Notes under the pieces: generated by a model
Database searches by the model: none
What the model saw: only the letters and a program-made list of their open reading frames with translations
Told to the model about the DNA's origin: nothing
From: Paenibacillus_V sp046244365
GTDB taxonomy: Bacteria > Bacillota > Bacilli > Paenibacillales > NBRC-103111
DNA: 64,000 nucleotides
Reading direction: 5' to 3'
Assembly (NCBI RefSeq): GCF_046244365.1
Contig: NZ_CP176395.1
Location: forward strand, 4,960,001 to 5,024,000
Made by a program: the position numbers and the translations under genes
Shown here: one piece after another, positions 53,419-60,768 of the stretch
How the letters are laid out: every line of letters starts with the position of its first letter
Numbering within the stretch: the stretch's first letter is position 1

Positions 53419-53699
53419 TCTATCCTGCCGCCGCACATGCAAGCCGTTAAAGCCCAAACGTTCAAGGCGGTAACCCAGGCAAAAATCGCACAGTACGGAT
53501 GTCAAAATTATTCTCGATTTCAACCCGGATGTCAAACCATCGGATAGAGGCCGCCGATTTTATCCGCTAACCAAATCGGCGCATTCCTCTACGTCATTCA
53601 TCCCTCTCGAGCCGAGAGTAGGACAGCCGCTATCCAATATGTACGGGACGCTATTGGGACGGGCTTCTTTCCGGCGCTTACCGTAGGCTGTTTTACACC

Positions 53700-54047
53700 A
53701 TCTGACGGTGCCTGCGGCAGCGATCTGCTTTTCGGTGCTGCCGCCGCAGGCTACTTTCCACCTTCCGCCGGCGCTACCGGAAGCAGCCTGCTCTCAGGTG
53801 CTGCCGCAGGCCGCTTTCCTCCCTCTGCCGGCGCCGCCGGAAGCAGCCTGCTCTCTGGCGCTGCCGCCGCAGGTTGCTTTCCACCTTCTGCCGGCGCTGC
53901 CGGAAGCAGCTTGCTCTCTGGCGCTGCCGCCGCAGGCTGCTGCTTTCCACCTTCCGCCGGCGCTGCCGGAAGCAGCTTGCTCTCTGGCGCTGCCGCCGCA
54001 GGCTGCTTTCCACCTTCCGCCGGCGCTGCCGGAAGCAGCCTGCTCTC
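53700..54047. repeat. 63-base tandem repeats in a lipoprotein gene
   Basis: Five units of about 63 bases (20-22 codons, consensus PESRLLPAAPAEGGKQPAAAA on the minus strand) lie between 54047 and 53751. A degenerate sixth unit (PKSRSLPQAPSDGVKQP) continues past the TAG to about 53688. Units differ by a few codons, so the array is prone to slippage. Confidence 0.85.
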
Positions 54048-54428
54048 GGCAGGAGGACTCGCTTCGGCCGCAACAGACGGTTTATCGCTGCCGGCAGCTG
54101 CCGACGACCGGGAAGACGACTTATTGCCAGCCGCCGATTCCGTATTGCCGAGCAACGACTTGCTTCCCTCCGGCGATTGCGTTTCCGTTTGCGAACCATC
54201 GGATCCGGATTTTCCTTCCGCTGTCTTTACGCCATCCGAAGACGCTTTTTCTCCTTCCGTTCCTTTGTTATCCGCTGCGGACACGCTTTTGGTCTGCTCC
54301 GTCCCCCCATCCTTCCCGACCGGATTCTCCGTCTTGCCTGCGTTATCTGCGTTGCTGCAAGCAGCCGTCGCAGCGATCAAGAGTATACCCGCCGCCTCTA
54401 GCAATTTCTTTTTCATTTTCATTTTCAT
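53751..54428 (-). CDS. Ala/Pro/Glu-rich repeat lipoprotein, apparently shortened by a TAG
   Basis: A 225-residue exported protein. ATG 54428 is eight bases after AGAGGG; an upstream ATG at 54458 is in frame. The basic start and hydrophobic helix end at a likely lipid-modified Cys24 (AATAAC). A Ser/Gly/Lys-rich region follows, then five tandem repeats of about 21 residues. The frame ends at TAG 53751-53753 exactly where the repeat register calls for Gln, and the repeat plus 51 sense codons continue in frame to TGA at 53598-53600. A CAG to TAG change would account for it. The protein is probably a wall-spanning spacer without catalytic function. It follows the small sigma-2-like gene by 74 bases. 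Confidence 0.65.
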   Translation of the reverse strand: MKMKMKKKLLEAAGILLIAATAACSNADNAGKTENPVGKDGGTEQTKSVSAADNKGTEGEKASSDGVKTAEGKSGSDGSQTETQSPEGSKSLLGNTESAAGNKSSSRSSAAAGSDKPSVAAEASPPAESRLLPAAPAEGGKQPAAAAPESKLLPAAPAEGGKQQPAAAAPESKLLPAAPAEGGKQPAAAAPESRLLPAAPAEGGKRPAAAPESRLLPVAPAEGGK

Positions 54429-54502
54429 TTTCAATTCCCTCTCTCCGAATGGGTTCATTATCTCTTAACGAGTGGCGCTACGCCGCGATATCCGTATCCG
54501 CT

Positions 54503-54742
54503 TCATGCTTCGCCATGTTTATGCTCCAAGGAGGTTCGAATGACAATCGCTCTGACACGGTCGAATCGCTCGTTTTCCTTGCCGAAAAGAAACGCACGAT
54601 CCTGAAACAAGGTCAGCATCGCTCTTCTGACCGCCGAAACGGCAGCGCTCTTGTTATCAAGCAAAAAATGCGCGATCCGAAAGCAATAGGTCTCATAGGC
54701 TCTCAGTCTGTCGATGCGTTGTTCGAAACCGATAATAAACAT
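54503..54742 (-). CDS. Small sigma-2-like protein of unknown function
   Basis: A 79-residue helical protein. Its pattern (DRLRAYETYCFRIAHFLLD, AVRRAMLTLFQDRAFLF, FDRVRAIVIRTSLE) resembles the helices of sigma-70 region 2 without a region 4, an inference by eye only. GGGGGAGG adjoins ATG 54742 with no spacer, so the start is uncertain. Upstream lie four copies of a dyad motif, and downstream the repeat lipoprotein, which may share its transcript. Confidence 0.5.
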   Translation of the reverse strand: MFIIGFEQRIDRLRAYETYCFRIAHFLLDNKSAAVSAVRRAMLTLFQDRAFLFGKENERFDRVRAIVIRTSLEHKHGEA

Positions 54743-54942
54743 CCTCCCCCTTGTACGACGAGCGCATTCCGCTTCGCGAACGATTGCCCAGACACAACTC
54801 TAGTTATAAAGCACGAATGTTAATAACCCTTCTCTAAAATGTAAACAAAATGTTTCCGAATACGCGGTTTCCGACACTGCTCCGATGGAGAAACTCTCTT
54901 CGCCGCTCATACCGGCTTTGTTGCTCCAAGATCGGAACCAAA

Positions 54943-54961
54943 TGTTGTACGGCGTACAGCA
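54943..54961. promoter_or_regulatory. 19-bp dyad motif, copy 1
   Basis: TGTTGTACGGCGTACAGCA: arms TGTTGTA and TACAGCA with six of seven complementary positions and a five-base spacer. Nearest of the four copies to the sigma-2-like gene. Confidence 0.65.
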
Positions 54962-54993
54962 TTTCGAGCAATTTTTTGACCAGAACAGCAAAG

Positions 54994-55012
54994 TGTTGTA
55001 CAAAATACAGCA
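54994..55012. promoter_or_regulatory. 19-bp dyad motif, copy 2
   Basis: TGTTGTACAAAATACAGCA: the same arms as copy 1 with a different spacer, 51 bases from copy 1 (start to start). Confidence 0.65.
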
Positions 55013-55055
55013 ATATTAGCAAAAAATAATAGTATCCCCGCTTTTTCAGCGAAAT

Positions 55056-55074
55056 TGTTGTAAATCATACAACA
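55056..55074. promoter_or_regulatory. 19-bp dyad motif, copy 3
   Basis: TGTTGTAAATCATACAACA: perfect seven-base arms TGTTGTA and TACAACA, 62 bases from copy 2. Confidence 0.7.
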
Positions 55075-55107
55075 TCACGTTCGTCCTCCCCCCTGCAGAC
55101 GTTAAAA

Positions 55108-55126
55108 TGTTGCAAAACCTGCAACA
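55108..55126. promoter_or_regulatory. 19-bp dyad motif, copy 4
   Basis: TGTTGCAAAACCTGCAACA: perfect seven-base arms TGTTGCA and TGCAACA, 52 bases from copy 3. Confidence 0.7.
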
Positions 55127-55262
55127 CCTATCACCCTACAGCACACGATGAGCGTACTGGCGAAGCCCCCGGCGTCTGGACGAAGATGACCGTAACCCGA
55201 AAACGATACGGCATCGCAAACGAACGTCGAAAGAGGAAACTGTTCATACCGCTTGGGAAAAC

Positions 55263-55288
55263 AAAAAAAACGCGATTCGCTCGCGTTT
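55263..55288 (-). terminator. Terminator after the thiamine-binding-like gene
   Basis: AAACGCGA (55268-55275) pairs with TCGCGTTT (55281-55288); eight T end it on the minus strand. Confidence 0.85.
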
Positions 55289-55304
55289 CTTGGCGTTGCT
55301 TAAT

Positions 55305-55610
55305 TTATTTCATCTTCTCTTCGACAGAACGCAGCTTCTGCTCCATAGTGCCTTTAACGTCTCTCCGGTCATCGATCGTTATCGACGTTGAAACGCGAAC
55401 CGCCCCGCGTTCGAACGGCACCTCATGCATGCGCCTGACAACGGCAAGCAAATCCTCCAGCTCCCCTTCGATGATCGTGCTCATCGGCGTCAACTGGTAC
55501 CGGACCGTCTCCTGAGCTTGCTCCAGCACGTGCTGCGTAGCCGCGACGTATTCGCTTACGCTCGTCGTTCCCGTCCCCAGAGGAACGATCGTGACTTGTA
55601 CGATAGCCAT
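55305..55610 (-). CDS. MTH1187/YkoF-type thiamine-binding family protein
   Basis: A 101-residue ferredoxin-fold protein. ATG 55610 follows GGGAGGATG; the frame upstream to 55673 is not part of the family. The signature AIVQVTIVPLGTGTTSVSEY, the middle RYQLTPMSTIIEGELEDLL and the end RVSTSITIDDRRD are typical of the MTH1187 (thiamine-binding) family. These bind thiamine-like molecules and may store or sense them. Monocistronic, with its own terminator. Confidence 0.85.
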   Translation of the reverse strand: MAIVQVTIVPLGTGTTSVSEYVAATQHVLEQAQETVRYQLTPMSTIIEGELEDLLAVVRRMHEVPFERGAVRVSTSITIDDRRDVKGTMEQKLRSVEEKMK

Positions 55611-55742
55611 GTTTCGCTCATCCTCCCGTTTGTTTCGCGTAGTATTCCCCGAACATTTCCCAGGCAAGCGCAAAAATCGATATATTCAGCCGATTGTTGA
55701 CACGAAAGCGGAAATCATGTAGAAGCATCTAATAATTTGACT

Positions 55743-55763
55743 AAAAAACCGCGAGAATCGCGA
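55743..55763 (-). terminator. Terminator after the 55822 gene
   Basis: CGCGA (55750-55754) pairs with TCGCG (55758-55762); six T follow on the minus strand. Confidence 0.6.
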
Positions 55764-55821
55764 CTTCCGTACTACTCGGCTCCAGAAGGCATAGGGAGAA
55801 ACGATCTCCCTTAATAGGTGG

Positions 55822-56001
55822 CTACTCGATGCTAAACACGACGAATTCCTGATGAACCGCATCGGCGGTCAATTTTTCCTTATATTGAAGCCTGTTCAGT
55901 ACGATATAAAATTCCGATTCCATATCTCTCACGACATAATAGGGATCGCCCGATTCCCGGTTATATTTCTTGGCTTTATCGATCGCCTGGTTCTTCGTCA
56001 T
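55822..56001 (-). CDS. Small hypothetical protein
   Basis: A 59-residue protein starting at ATG 56001 behind GGGGAGTG. A GTG 69 bases further upstream is in frame but has no good site. The sequence is one helix followed by beta strands (MTKNQAIDKAKKYNRESGD, YYVVRDMESEFYIVLN). I recognise no family, though such short KxxAIxxAxxYxRxSGDPYYVV-type proteins seem common in Bacillales. A hairpin terminator follows. Confidence 0.6.
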   Translation of the reverse strand: MTKNQAIDKAKKYNRESGDPYYVVRDMESEFYIVLNRLQYKEKLTADAVHQEFVVFSIE

Positions 56002-56094
56002 CGGCTCACTCCCCAAATTTTTCAATTTATTGCCATACGTATCATAACATAAAAGAACATACGTTTGCACGACTTATCTTGTTCACAACGACAA

Positions 56095-56119
56095 AAAGAA
56101 GCCGCCCGAAGACGGCTTC
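56095..56119 (-). terminator. Terminator of the ytr-like operon
   Basis: GAAGCCG (56098-56104) pairs with CGGCTTC (56113-56119); T residues follow on the minus strand. Confidence 0.75.
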
Positions 56120-56138
56120 CCCTTTGCAGACTTCCTTC

Positions 56139-56801
56139 TTACAAGCTTCTTCGTTCATACAGCGCCATAGCGAGTAAACAGGAAACGATCGACAAAACCA
56201 GTCCGCCGCCCGCCGACCACCAGCCAATTGCCGTCATCCCCGCCGAGCCATGCGCAAACAGCTCCCGAAGCGCAGCGCCGGCGCCTCCGTTCGTCCATTC
56301 AAGTATGCGCAAGACGATAACCGCCGTTCCTCCGACCGCAAAGACGACAACGATGTCCAGTACCTGCGAAAGACGCGACCCGAGTGCGAAAAAGAGCGGG
56401 AAATAAATCGAGTAAAACAGCAGCAAAACGCCAATCGTCAGCAAAACCGACGGCAGATCGAACCATGGCAGTTCCTCGGAAGGCAAAATCAAAGCGGCAA
56501 GCACGCGCCACAACGAGGTCAACGCAAAAGCAAGCGCTATGAAAACGAAAATACCGGCGTATTTCGACGCGACGATATCCCTTCTGAGCAGCGGGAAGGA
56601 CGCGAGCATTCGTCCGTTGTTGTTCTTTTCATCCGATTTGCTGGCGACCACGATGAGAAAATGACTGAAAATGGCCGCCGGAACCGATAACGGCAGCCCT
56701 TCAAACGCGCCAAGACCAAAAAACACAATCCCGATAAACACGAATCCGAGCAAAATATAACGCTTTTGAATCCGGATATCCTTCAGAATGAGCGGTCCCA
56801 T
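56139..56801 (-). CDS. ABC-2 type transporter permease
   Basis: A 220-residue membrane protein with six helices of the ABC2_membrane_5 type (LILKDIRIQKRYILLGFVFI at the start; RRDIVASKYAGIFVFIALAF in the middle). ATG 56801 follows AAGGTGG, just past the ATPase stop; a GTG 12 bases earlier is possible. It pairs with the ATPase encoded upstream. Such GntR-ABC units often export cell-envelope-active peptides or respond to them. The substrate is not known. Confidence 0.83.
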   Translation of the reverse strand: MGPLILKDIRIQKRYILLGFVFIGIVFFGLGAFEGLPLSVPAAIFSHFLIVVASKSDEKNNNGRMLASFPLLRRDIVASKYAGIFVFIALAFALTSLWRVLAALILPSEELPWFDLPSVLLTIGVLLLFYSIYFPLFFALGSRLSQVLDIVVVFAVGGTAVIVLRILEWTNGGAGAALRELFAHGSAGMTAIGWWSAGGGLVLSIVSCLLAMALYERRSL

Positions 56802-56802
56802 C

Positions 56803-57657
56803 TCATTTCCCACCTTGCGTATAGACTAAAATATCGTCCAAAGAAGGCTTCTCGGCAATAAGCTGGCTTCCGAAACGCGCTTCTTCGTAATGTTCGCTCA
56901 ATAACAGCCCTTCGAACCCGAGCGAAGTATGCTGCAAGCCGACAAAAGGAATCCGGTTTTGCTCAAGCAGCCCTAGCGGTCCTTTGACCAATACGTACGT
57001 ATCCAGCAGCTCTTCCTTGCTTCCGGTAAAATGGAGCCGCCCGTCCCGGATATAGACGATATAATCGGCGATTCGCTCCAAGTCCGCATTAATATGCGTG
57101 GAAAATAGGACCGACCGCTCTCCGTCCCGGATATATTCGCTCAGAATGGCGAGCACCTCCCTGCGAAACACGGGATCCAAGCCGGAAGTAGGTTCATCCA
57201 TAATCAACAGCTCCGGCTCATGGGCCAAAGCGGCTGCCAAGGCGAACTTCGATTTCATCCCTTTGGACAAGTCCCCGATCTTTCGTTTCGCCGGGATCCC
57301 GAACTGCGATAAATAGGCGGTGAATACGGAATTGTCCCAGGTCGGGTAGAAAGAGGCGACGATCTTTTTCATCTCGTTTACGGTCAAGTGGTTGTAGAAA
57401 AAGTCTTCATCATAGACGAATCCGATCCTGCGCTTGATTTCCCGTTCCATCCGTCGATACGATTCCCCGAATACGAGCACTTCCCCGTCGTCGGGCCGAA
57501 TCAGATTCATGATCGAGCGAATGAGCGTCGTTTTGCCGGAGCCGTTAGGACCGATGAGCCCGGTAATATAGCCGCGTTCGACATGAAAGCTGATGTCCTG
57601 CAGCTGAAACTCGCCGTTCTGCTTGGAAAATCCCCGAAATTCGATCATCTGCTTCAA
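56803..57657 (-). CDS. ABC transporter ATP-binding protein
   Basis: A 284-residue ATPase. Walker A is GPNGSGKTT (about 37-45), the signature LSKGMKSKFALAAAL near 135, and Walker B LLIMDEPTSGLDP near 155, with the switch His in FSTHINADLERIADYIV. A C-terminal extension of about 70 residues is typical of the YtrB/YxlF group. It starts at TTG overlapping the GntR stop (TTGA), or at ATG three codons later. Works with the downstream permease. Confidence 0.9.
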   Translation of the reverse strand: MKQMIEFRGFSKQNGEFQLQDISFHVERGYITGLIGPNGSGKTTLIRSIMNLIRPDDGEVLVFGESYRRMEREIKRRIGFVYDEDFFYNHLTVNEMKKIVASFYPTWDNSVFTAYLSQFGIPAKRKIGDLSKGMKSKFALAAALAHEPELLIMDEPTSGLDPVFRREVLAILSEYIRDGERSVLFSTHINADLERIADYIVYIRDGRLHFTGSKEELLDTYVLVKGPLGLLEQNRIPFVGLQHTSLGFEGLLLSEHYEEARFGSQLIAEKPSLDDILVYTQGGK

Positions 57658-58034
57658 TCCCGCTCCTCTCCGTAAAAAATGTCAAACAATTGCATCACTT
57701 CGTTCCTTTTCAAGCCTAGAGCGCGGCTTTGCGTCACGATCGACTTGATCTGCTCCTCCAGCTCGCGGAATTTGATTTCGCGGATCGAATGCTTATTCGT
57801 CCCCGAAACGAAGGTTCCTTTCCCGGATACCGAGGCAACCAGTCCCTCCTGCTCCAAATCGTCGTATGCCCGCTTCGTCGTAATCACGCTGATTTTAAGC
57901 GTCTGAGCGAGATTGCGAATCGAAGGAAGGGGATCGCCTTCCTGAAGCTGTCCGGCTAAAATTTGATTTTTGATCTGCTCCTTAATTTGCAGGTAAATCG
58001 GCTCCCCTGACGTTAAGGATACGGAAAGATTCAT
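57654..58034 (-). CDS. GntR family regulator, YtrA subfamily
   Basis: A 126-residue repressor. The winged helix reads PIYLQIKEQIKNQILAGQL, GDPLPSIRNLAQTLKISVIT, KRAYDDLEQEGLVASVSGKG. Only a short helical tail follows (about 80-126), the mark of the YtrA subfamily, which controls the adjoining ABC genes. ATG follows GGGGTG. A TATATA-rich operator lies immediately upstream. In B. subtilis the related operon responds to cell-wall antibiotics; here that is inference. Confidence 0.9.
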   Translation of the reverse strand: MNLSVSLTSGEPIYLQIKEQIKNQILAGQLQEGDPLPSIRNLAQTLKISVITTKRAYDDLEQEGLVASVSGKGTFVSGTNKHSIREIKFRELEEQIKSIVTQSRALGLKRNEVMQLFDIFYGEERD

Positions 58035-58051
58035 TGTTTCACCCCGATAAT

Positions 58052-58083
58052 CGTATATATCGTATATATACAGTATATATCGT
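58052..58083. promoter_or_regulatory. Probable YtrA-type operator
   Basis: Two direct copies of GTATATATCG (58052-58061 and 58073-58082) flank the palindrome GTATATATAC (58062-58071 region), about 20-50 bases before the GntR start. The alternating TATATA dyads are typical of GntR/YtrA sites. Confidence 0.6.
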
Positions 58084-58180
58084 CTTAACGAAAATATGCA
58101 ACAAAAATAACCCGCTGCCGACTAAATTGGGCGTGCGGGTCACGTTATATGCGATTGTTAATCTCATTAACTAAATAACA

Positions 58181-58921
58181 CTACCAGTAGTCCCTCGAGC
58201 TATTCTTGGCTGTACCTGTCTTATGAGCAACAAAGGTCAAGCAATCCGTCTTCCAAATGACCTTCCGCTCGCCCCTATCGATCGGGAATTCCAGCTGTTT
58301 CACGTTTCTGAGCAGGATCTCCCAGCCGCTATACGCCTCCGACAAGTAATGCTCCGTTTGCTCCGTCGAAAGCAGTACTTCCGTAAGATGCTCCAGCTCC
58401 TCGCCGGTCTCCCTATCGATTTCCTGCATGTTCGTATTGATAATTAAACAGTTGACGCCCCTTGGCTTCTTTCCGTCAGCCATTCGGGCAAGCAGATTGC
58501 AAAATCCCTCCTCGGAGGCTGCGTGCTCAAGCGAAGATACGGCGACGATGAAATCATACTCCCGATCCCCGATCTCTACATGCGTGATATCCGATAAACG
58601 AGGTACGATATATTCGCTTACCGCATACCGGCGGCTGTTCTCCTCGAGCTTCGATAGCGCGGATTCCAGCAAATCGACGCAAACGACGGAGCCTGTCCGT
58701 CCGATTAGCGCTTGCGCCATCGGTATGCTGTTTCTCCCTATCCCACATCCCAGATCCAGCATTCGGACCTCGTCGTATTCGCGAAACCGCTGAAGCGTAT
58801 CCGTAACTGCCTTTACAGGCTTGTTCAGCCAGCTGCCCGCTTCAAACAGACCGTTGTTTTCATAAAAGGCTTCATGATATTGTCTTTCCGCTGTCCTGAT
58901 TTTCTGAAGCTTTTTATTCAT
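58181..58921 (-). CDS. Class I SAM-dependent methyltransferase
   Basis: A 246-residue methyltransferase. ATG 58921 is preceded by AGGGGGAAG; six codons upstream lack support. Motif I is VRMLDLGCGIGRNSIPMAQ (about 54-72), motif II includes VVCVDLLESALSKLEEN, and post-I is YDFIVAVSSLEHA. The C-terminal strands complete the fold. The substrate is unknown. It is encoded alone, 259 bases away from the GntR-ABC unit's promoter. Confidence 0.85.
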   Translation of the reverse strand: MNKKLQKIRTAERQYHEAFYENNGLFEAGSWLNKPVKAVTDTLQRFREYDEVRMLDLGCGIGRNSIPMAQALIGRTGSVVCVDLLESALSKLEENSRRYAVSEYIVPRLSDITHVEIGDREYDFIVAVSSLEHAASEEGFCNLLARMADGKKPRGVNCLIINTNMQEIDRETGEELEHLTEVLLSTEQTEHYLSEAYSGWEILLRNVKQLEFPIDRGERKVIWKTDCLTFVAHKTGTAKNSSRDYW

Positions 58922-58941
58922 GTCGCTTCCCCCTAACAAAG

Positions 58942-58961
58942 AAACCGCCTACGGCGGCGGT
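58942..58961 (-). terminator. Hairpin between methyltransferase and spoIIP genes
   Basis: ACCGCC (58944-58949) pairs with GGCGGT (58956-58961), followed on the minus strand by TTTCTTTG. It lies directly after the spoIIP stop. Confidence 0.65.
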
Positions 58962-58965
58962 CTCC

Positions 58966-60129
58966 TCAGCTTTTCAACCGATTATTCGTCTCGTCCGCCA
59001 AGTCCTTGATGATCTTCGCGAGTAAGTCGACGGTATGATTGGACTCTTCGATCGTATTTTCCACGCCGCCGATCTCGATCACACAGCTGTTCGGCGATAG
59101 GTCCTGATTGTATTTGCCGTCCCCGTCCTTGCGCGTCTTGCCGAATATCCCTCTCGATATGCCCGGGACTTCCGCTTCCAGCTTTTCCTGCAGCTTTTTG
59201 GCGAATTCCTGATTTTGCTTCCACTGCGGATTTTCAAGACCTACGATAAAAAATACGCGGGCATAATCGACGCCGTTCGCTTGAATCGTCGTATGCTTGC
59301 GCGGATTGGAGTCCCGGTGAATGTCGATGAAATAATCCAGCTCGGACTGAACCGCCATCACTTCTTTTACCGTTTTCTTGGAATAGTCGTACGAATAAGC
59401 CGATTTATAAGTATCCCCGTATAGGCTCTGGTAATCCATTTTCGAGTGAACCGCTCCGACTCCTTGCTCCTCCAGTTTGGCGGACAGACGTTCGCCGAGA
59501 AGCGTAATGTTCTTGTCTGCATCGAAGGCGAGTTCGGGCTTTTTCACGTTCGGAAGCTCGGGCAGCCACGATTCGCGGTTGTGGGAATGGTAAATAAACA
59601 CCGATTTAGCCGGCCCGCTCGGTACCGATTCCGGCTGTGTTCCCTGCTCCGGTTCGACCGGCCGAACCGTTTGGGGCGGTATTGTCCCTTCAGGTATGGC
59701 TTCCTCCTCATAAGGCTGGCTCGGTTGCTCATGGTGAATGGGGTAGATCGTATCGTTCCGGCTCGCTTCCACGAGCAATATCGGCTTTTGGTCGTCAAAC
59801 CGGGGAATGACGGAGGCAAACAGCGAAATCGGATTTTGAGGCGATACGCCAAGCAGCACATCGGTCAAAAAACCGAAAACCTTCTCTCTCGACAAGCTGC
59901 TCCCTTCGCCGTTCCGCTGAAAATGAGGAACCTCCATCGAGATCATATCGCGAAAGAACGAACTCGATACGCTTACCGCTTTTCCCGTCAAGCCGTTCGG
60001 CTTCATATCGATTTTCTTTTGATAGAAAACGACCAATGGGAAGAAAAGAAGAAAAAACAGCAAAAGTCCGGCGAATAAAAACATATAAACGCGAAAAATA
60101 GCTTCGAAGCCCGTTTTTCCTTTCCTCAT
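58966..60129 (-). CDS. spoIIP: Stage II sporulation protein P (SpoIIP)
   Basis: SpoIIP is the amidase/endopeptidase of the SpoIIDMP complex that degrades septal peptidoglycan during engulfment in sporulation. This 387-residue copy has an N-terminal membrane anchor (YMFLFAGLLLFFLLFFPLVV). A Pro/Glu-rich linker ends near residue 175, before the amidase_3-like catalytic domain. Zinc/catalytic residues are visible in SVFIYHSHNRESWLPEL, YFIDIHRDSNPRKHT and NSCVIEIGGVENTIEES. ATG follows AAGGAGG. It is transcribed alone here; gpr, which precedes spoIIP in Bacillus, is absent. Confidence 0.92.
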   Translation of the reverse strand: MRKGKTGFEAIFRVYMFLFAGLLLFFLLFFPLVVFYQKKIDMKPNGLTGKAVSVSSSFFRDMISMEVPHFQRNGEGSSLSREKVFGFLTDVLLGVSPQNPISLFASVIPRFDDQKPILLVEASRNDTIYPIHHEQPSQPYEEEAIPEGTIPPQTVRPVEPEQGTQPESVPSGPAKSVFIYHSHNRESWLPELPNVKKPELAFDADKNITLLGERLSAKLEEQGVGAVHSKMDYQSLYGDTYKSAYSYDYSKKTVKEVMAVQSELDYFIDIHRDSNPRKHTTIQANGVDYARVFFIVGLENPQWKQNQEFAKKLQEKLEAEVPGISRGIFGKTRKDGDGKYNQDLSPNSCVIEIGGVENTIEESNHTVDLLAKIIKDLADETNNRLKS

Positions 60130-60245
60130 CCCGTTCTTTCCTCCTTCCCCCAGATAAGAGGGTATCCCTACCCAATATATTCGAGGGACAAGGAAATATG
60201 TTTCCGGAATCCGGGTCTCGGAATCGTTTCGCAGCTTCGGCGGCG

Positions 60246-60623
60246 CTAAGAAGGAATGACGGCGATCGCATCGATCTGCACCATAAACCCTTGATCCGCA
60301 GGACCGATCGTCCTTGCCGGGTAAGGCGCTTTAAAATACTCCTTATAAATTTCGTTAAAGTCGTCGAATCCCGCCCCCGCTCCGAGCAAAACGGTCACCT
60401 TGACCACCTCGTCCAGCTTCGACCCCGCCTCTTCCAAAATGGCTTTCAGGTTGTCCATAGCCCGTCTTGCCTGCTCATCCAGCGTACTTCCGACAAGCCG
60501 CCCCGTCTCCGGATCGAACGGACCTTGACCCGCTACATAGACGGTATTCCCCGCTTTAATCGCTTGCGAATACGGCATACCGCCCGGATCCTGCGCTTTA
60601 TTCGTGTAAATGACTTCCTTCAA
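60246..60623 (-). CDS. RidA family enamine/imine deaminase
   Basis: A 125-residue trimeric RidA/YjgF-type protein that hydrolyses reactive enamines and imines. Signatures include GMPYSQAIKAGNTVYVAGQG, the middle QARRAMDNLKAILEEAGSKL and the active-site arginine in KAPYPARTIGPADQGFMVQ-type strand ending IDAIAVIPS. TTG start behind GGGGATGG. It is downstream of the 36-codon gene and the SRPBCC gene and may share their transcript. Confidence 0.9.
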   Translation of the reverse strand: MKEVIYTNKAQDPGGMPYSQAIKAGNTVYVAGQGPFDPETGRLVGSTLDEQARRAMDNLKAILEEAGSKLDEVVKVTVLLGAGAGFDDFNEIYKEYFKAPYPARTIGPADQGFMVQIDAIAVIPS

Positions 60624-60643
60624 TCGATTCCATCCCCATTTCG

Positions 60644-60754
60644 TTACAGGATAATTCGTCCTTGGCTAATGCCCGCAAGCGTTTCTACGAACAGCTCGTG
60701 CTCATGGATCAGCACGCGGCTCGCCAGCGACTCGACGGTATCCCCGGGTTCCAT
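60644..60754 (-). CDS. Small 36-codon gene of unknown function
   Basis: ATG 60754 is seven bases after AGAGG and opens 36 codons ending at TAA 60644. The product begins MEPGDTVESLASRVLIHEHE and ends in AGISQGRIIL, with amphipathic helical character. It fits neatly between the SRPBCC gene (14 bases upstream) and the RidA gene (20 bases downstream), which makes a real gene likely. I recognise no family. Confidence 0.5.
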   Translation of the reverse strand: MEPGDTVESLASRVLIHEHELFVETLAGISQGRIIL

Positions 60755-60768
60755 CCCTATGCCTCTTT

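Larger units (their letters stand above)
54743..55262. other. Non-coding, AT-rich region with four dyads
   Basis: This region is clearly lower in GC than its surroundings, especially at 54950-55080. Short frames here lack ribosome sites. Its main content is the four 19-bp dyads listed separately, lying upstream of the minus-strand sigma-2-like gene and downstream of the thiamine-binding-like gene. Confidence 0.6.

Noticed and set aside
1255..53753. Stop-codon reassignment or pyrrolysine-type recoding
   Set aside because: Intact genes in the window also use TAG and TGA as ordinary stops, the suspected codons differ (one TGA, two TAG), and no tRNA or pyl genes are seen.
53708..54823. A 371-codon proline-rich plus-strand frame with repeats
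   Set aside because: It is the complement of the lipoprotein repeat array; the minus strand has the signal peptide, lipobox and ribosome site.
54800..55022. Two short minus-strand frames spanning the dyads
   Set aside because: No ribosome sites and Cys/Trp/Phe-rich composition expected of AT-rich non-coding DNA.
54943..55126. CRISPR array
   Set aside because: Only four short copies with symmetric arms and variable inner bases; repeats are too short and unlike a CRISPR repeat, and no cas genes are near.
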